Of a DNA stretch of 56,419 nt, positions 54,448-56,419 are shown in pieces; position 1 is the first letter of the stretch, and the number at the start of each line of letters is the position of its first letter. The stretch is from Streptococcus suis YS161 (GTDB lineage: Bacteria > Bacillota > Bacilli > Lactobacillales > Streptococcaceae): the NCBI RefSeq assembly GCF_002760245.1, contig NZ_ASCA01000065.1, positions 1-56,419 of the forward strand, read 5' to 3'. The position numbers and the translations under genes are program-made. Under the pieces are notes generated by a model. It had not been told where the DNA came from. It did no database searches and saw nothing but the letters and a program-made list of their open reading frames with translations.

Positions 54448-55174
54448 TGCGATTATTTCTATCAAGGATTTACATAAGTACTTCGGAAAGAATGAGGTTC
54501 TAAAAGGAATTGATTTAGATATTCAACAAGGTCAGGTGGTTGTTATTATCGGTCCATCTGGGTCAGGGAAATCGACTTTCTTACGTACAATGAACCTCTT
54601 AGAAGTGCCAACCAAGGGAACTGTTACATTTGAAGGTGTTGATATTACTGACAAGTCAAATGATATTTTCAAGATGCGTGAAAAGATGGGAATGGTTTTT
54701 CAACAGTTCAATCTTTTTCCAAATATGACGGTATTAGATAATATTACTTTATCACCTATTAAGACAAAGGGAATTGCAAAGGATGAGGCTGAGAAGAAGG
54801 CTAAGGAATTACTTGAAAAGGTAGGATTGCCAGATAAGGCAAATGCCTATCCGCAAAGCCTTTCAGGTGGTCAGCAACAACGGATCGCTATTGCACGTGG
54901 TCTGGCCATGGACCCAGATGTCCTACTTTTTGATGAACCGACCTCTGCACTAGACCCTGAAATGGTTGGTGAAGTTCTTGCTGTAATGCAGGATTTGGCC
55001 AAGTCAGGGATGACCATGGTTATCGTGACTCATGAGATGGGATTTGCGCGTGAGGTAGCTGACAGGGTTATCTTTATGGATGGCGGTGTCATTGTGGAGG
55101 ATGGAACGCCTGAAGAAGTCTTTGAACATACCAAGGAAGAACGGACCAAGGATTTCTTGTCTAAGGTCTTGTAA
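54440..55174 (+). CDS. Amino-acid ABC transporter ATP-binding protein
   Basis: A 244-residue GlnQ-type ATPase that drives the adjoining permease. Walker [10 protein letters not shown] (about 36-44), Q-loop [14 protein letters not shown], signature [14 protein letters not shown], Walker [17 protein letters not shown]-loop VTHEM. Complete, of normal length. It begins inside the end of the permease gene. A short element with inverted ends lies right after the stop codon. Confidence 0.95.
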   Translation: MSNAIISIKDLHKYFGKNEVLKGIDLDIQQGQVVVIIGPSGSGKSTFLRTMNLLEVPTKGTVTFEGVDITDKSNDIFKMREKMGMVFQQFNLFPNMTVLDNITLSPIKTKGIAKDEAEKKAKELLEKVGLPDKANAYPQSLSGGQQQRIAIARGLAMDPDVLLFDEPTSALDPEMVGEVLAVMQDLAKSGMTMVIVTHEMGFAREVADRVIFMDGGVIVEDGTPEEVFEHTKEERTKDFLSKVL

Positions 55175-55177
55175 TAT

Positions 55178-55277
55178 AGTCGAATGAATTAGCTTTCAGA
55201 CAAGGAACTGAGGCGCAGGCTGTACTAAAGTACGGCAAGTCGAAAGTGACGATGTATCAAAGTTAATTCAAATGACT
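55178..55277. repeat. 100-bp element with inverted ends (RUP/MITE-like)
   Basis: The left end AGTCGAATGAATTAGCTTT (55178-55196) and the right end (55259-55277) are 19-base inverted repeats matching at about 14-15 positions, with TA beside each end. The interior contains a GTAC-TAAA-GTAC hairpin and no ORF. Size, ends and TA flanks recall RUP-type small mobile elements of streptococci. It lies between the ABC operon and its terminator. Confidence 0.5.
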
Positions 55278-55297
55278 GTAAATCAACAAATAAGTAC

Positions 55298-55324
55298 GAC
55301 TCCGACATTGTTCGGAGTTTTTTG
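55298..55324 (+). terminator. Terminator after the ABC transporter operon
   Basis: CTCCGA/TCGGAG form a 6-bp stem extended by A-T pairs, with a CATTGT loop and six T residues. It lies about 125 bases after the stop, beyond the small repeat. Confidence 0.85.
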
Positions 55325-55407
55325 CTATATGCTATATTCTACTTTGGACAAGTATAGTCAGTCGGAGAATTTTAGGGTATAATAGAAAAAACAAAAGGAG
55401 TGTAGGT

Positions 55408-56256
55408 ATGACAGTCATTGATGGGAAAGCACTAGGTGTAAAATTGCAGGCTGCCTTGGCGGAGAAAACTGCTCGATTAAAAGAAGAAAAGGGGTTGGTA
55501 CCAGGTCTTGTAGTTATTTTAGTTGGCGAAAATCCTGCTAGTCAGGTTTATGTACGGAATAAGGAGCGGTCAGCTCTAGCTGCTGGATTCAAGAGTGAGG
55601 TTGTTCGCGTTCCAGATACGATTTCTGAGTCAGACTTGTTGGATTTGATTGAGCGCTATAATCAGGATGATGAATGGCATGGTATTTTGGTGCAATTGCC
55701 CTTACCAGCCCATATCAGCGAGGAGAAGGTCTTGTTGGCTATTGACCCAGATAAGGATGTGGATGGTTTTCATCCGACTAACATGGGGAAATTCTGGTCA
55801 GGTCATCCTGTCATGATTCCATCTACTCCAGCAGGAATTATGGAAATGTTCAAGGAATATCAGATTGAGCTGGAAGGGAAGTCAGCTTTAGTTATTGGTC
55901 GTTCTAATATTGTTGGTAAACCGATGGCACAGCTGCTATTGGATGCCAATGCTACTGTAACGATTGCGCATTCTCGTACCAAAAACTTGCCAGAGCTTGC
56001 TCGTCAGGCCGATATTCTTGTTGTTGCCATTGGTCGTGGTCATTTTGTGACCAAGGAATTTGTTAAGCCAGGTGCAGTAGTGATTGACGTGGGCATGAAC
56101 CGTGATGAAAATGGCAAACTGATTGGGGATGTCAAGTATGATGAGGTAGCAGAAGTTGCTAGTCATATTACCCCAGTTCCAGGTGGTGTTGGTCCGATGA
56201 CTATTACAATGTTGATGGAACAGACCTATGAAGCTTGTGTTAGAAGAGCAAAATAA
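55408..56256 (+). CDS. folD: Methylenetetrahydrofolate dehydrogenase/cyclohydrolase FolD
   Basis: A 282-residue bifunctional enzyme interconverting 5,10-methylene-, methenyl- and 10-formyl-tetrahydrofolate, using NADP. Motifs: [18 protein letters not shown] (catalytic lysine in the K near residue 52), [22 protein letters not shown], the nucleotide site [13 protein letters not shown] and [23 protein letters not shown] lies six bases before the ATG. It has its own promoter and terminator. The length is normal. Confidence 0.97.
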   Translation: MTVIDGKALGVKLQAALAEKTARLKEEKGLVPGLVVILVGENPASQVYVRNKERSALAAGFKSEVVRVPDTISESDLLDLIERYNQDDEWHGILVQLPLPAHISEEKVLLAIDPDKDVDGFHPTNMGKFWSGHPVMIPSTPAGIMEMFKEYQIELEGKSALVIGRSNIVGKPMAQLLLDANATVTIAHSRTKNLPELARQADILVVAIGRGHFVTKEFVKPGAVVIDVGMNRDENGKLIGDVKYDEVAEVASHITPVPGGVGPMTITMLMEQTYEACVRRAK

Positions 56257-56263
56257 TTATCTG

Positions 56264-56297
56264 AAATATCAGCTATGTGGTGTAGCTGGTATTTTTT
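56264..56297 (+). terminator. Terminator after folD
   Basis: AATATCAGCTA/TAGCTGGTATT (one G-U) form an 11-bp stem with a TGTGGTG loop, followed by T-rich sequence. Confidence 0.85.
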
Positions 56298-56298
56298 A

Positions 56299-56419
56299 TT
56301 TTGGGAGTGGGAAGCCGAAATCAGAGAAGTGGTACTGGGCTTGAGCCCAATGTCATTAAGTTAAGCATTTAAACAATTAAAGGAACTATTCCCGTCTGAG
56401 CAGTTTATGACCAAACGGG
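56299..56419 (+). mobile_element. Possible left end of an insertion sequence (truncated by window)
   Basis: After the folD terminator the sequence contains the palindrome GGGCTTGAGCCC, then CATTAAGTTAAG, which recalls the end of some streptococcal IS4-family elements. A reading frame follows that encodes FKQLKELFPSEQFMTKR and runs off the window without a visible start codon. Recognition is weak, and the segment is too short to settle it. Confidence 0.3.

Overview
The window looks like chromosome from a low-GC streptococcus, most probably Streptococcus suis or a close relative. The reasons are the rrn-tRNA array, the murD-murG-divIB-ftsA-ftsZ-ylmE-sepF-ylmG-ylmH-divIVA-ileS order, the DUF1912/DUF1827/DUF1797/DUF3165 streptococcal small proteins, BOX-like repeats, a CtsR-controlled clpE and T-box leaders. 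All identities come from reading motifs; no database search was run.

Layout. 1-1270: 3' end of 23S rRNA, 5S rRNA and nine tRNAs (Val, Asp, Lys, Leu, Thr, Gly, Leu, Arg, Pro). 1271-1823: no intact gene; an ISL3-family transposase tail followed by a 184-bp element with 25-bp inverted ends. 1.8-5.8 kb: rRNA methyltransferase (minus), recX, nucleoside phosphatase, DUF960, GntR regulator. 5.9-14.5 kb: galactose module bgaR / bgaC-PTS IIB-IIC-IID-IIA, with ilvD (own promoter, perfect CodY box) sitting between the PTS and galM. 14.7-17.8 kb: malolactic genes mleS-mleP (minus), divergent from a small XRE regulator. 18-21.2 kb: hydrolase and mprF. 21.4-26 kb: two small genes, then a T-box leader, a VOC protein, a P-loop kinase-like protein and valS.

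26.1-33.5 kb is an AT-rich accessory block between valS and asnA. It holds a Fic protein with a VbhA-like N-terminus, a DUF3883 PD-(D/E)XK-type nuclease next to a 902-residue primase-helicase of the TOTE conflict type with a degenerate PLD-like tail, a decayed gene, an XRE-ImmA/IrrE metalloprotease and an MmcQ/YjbR-EVE-like fusion. This is the best candidate for a little-described defence system.

33.6-49.8 kb returns to core genes: asnA, typA, DUF3165, the division and cell-wall cluster, then a T-box leader, a GNAT gene and ileS. 49.9-53.2 kb (minus): DUF1827, NUDIX, clpE. 53.4-56.3 kb: DUF1797, an amino-acid ABC permease and ATPase, a small element with inverted ends, and folD. The last ~120 bases may be the start of an insertion sequence.

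Functional themes: uptake and cleavage of beta-galactosides, acid tolerance by malolactic conversion, cationic-peptide resistance (mprF), septum formation, amino-acid-responsive control (CodY, two T-boxes) and anti-phage or conflict functions.
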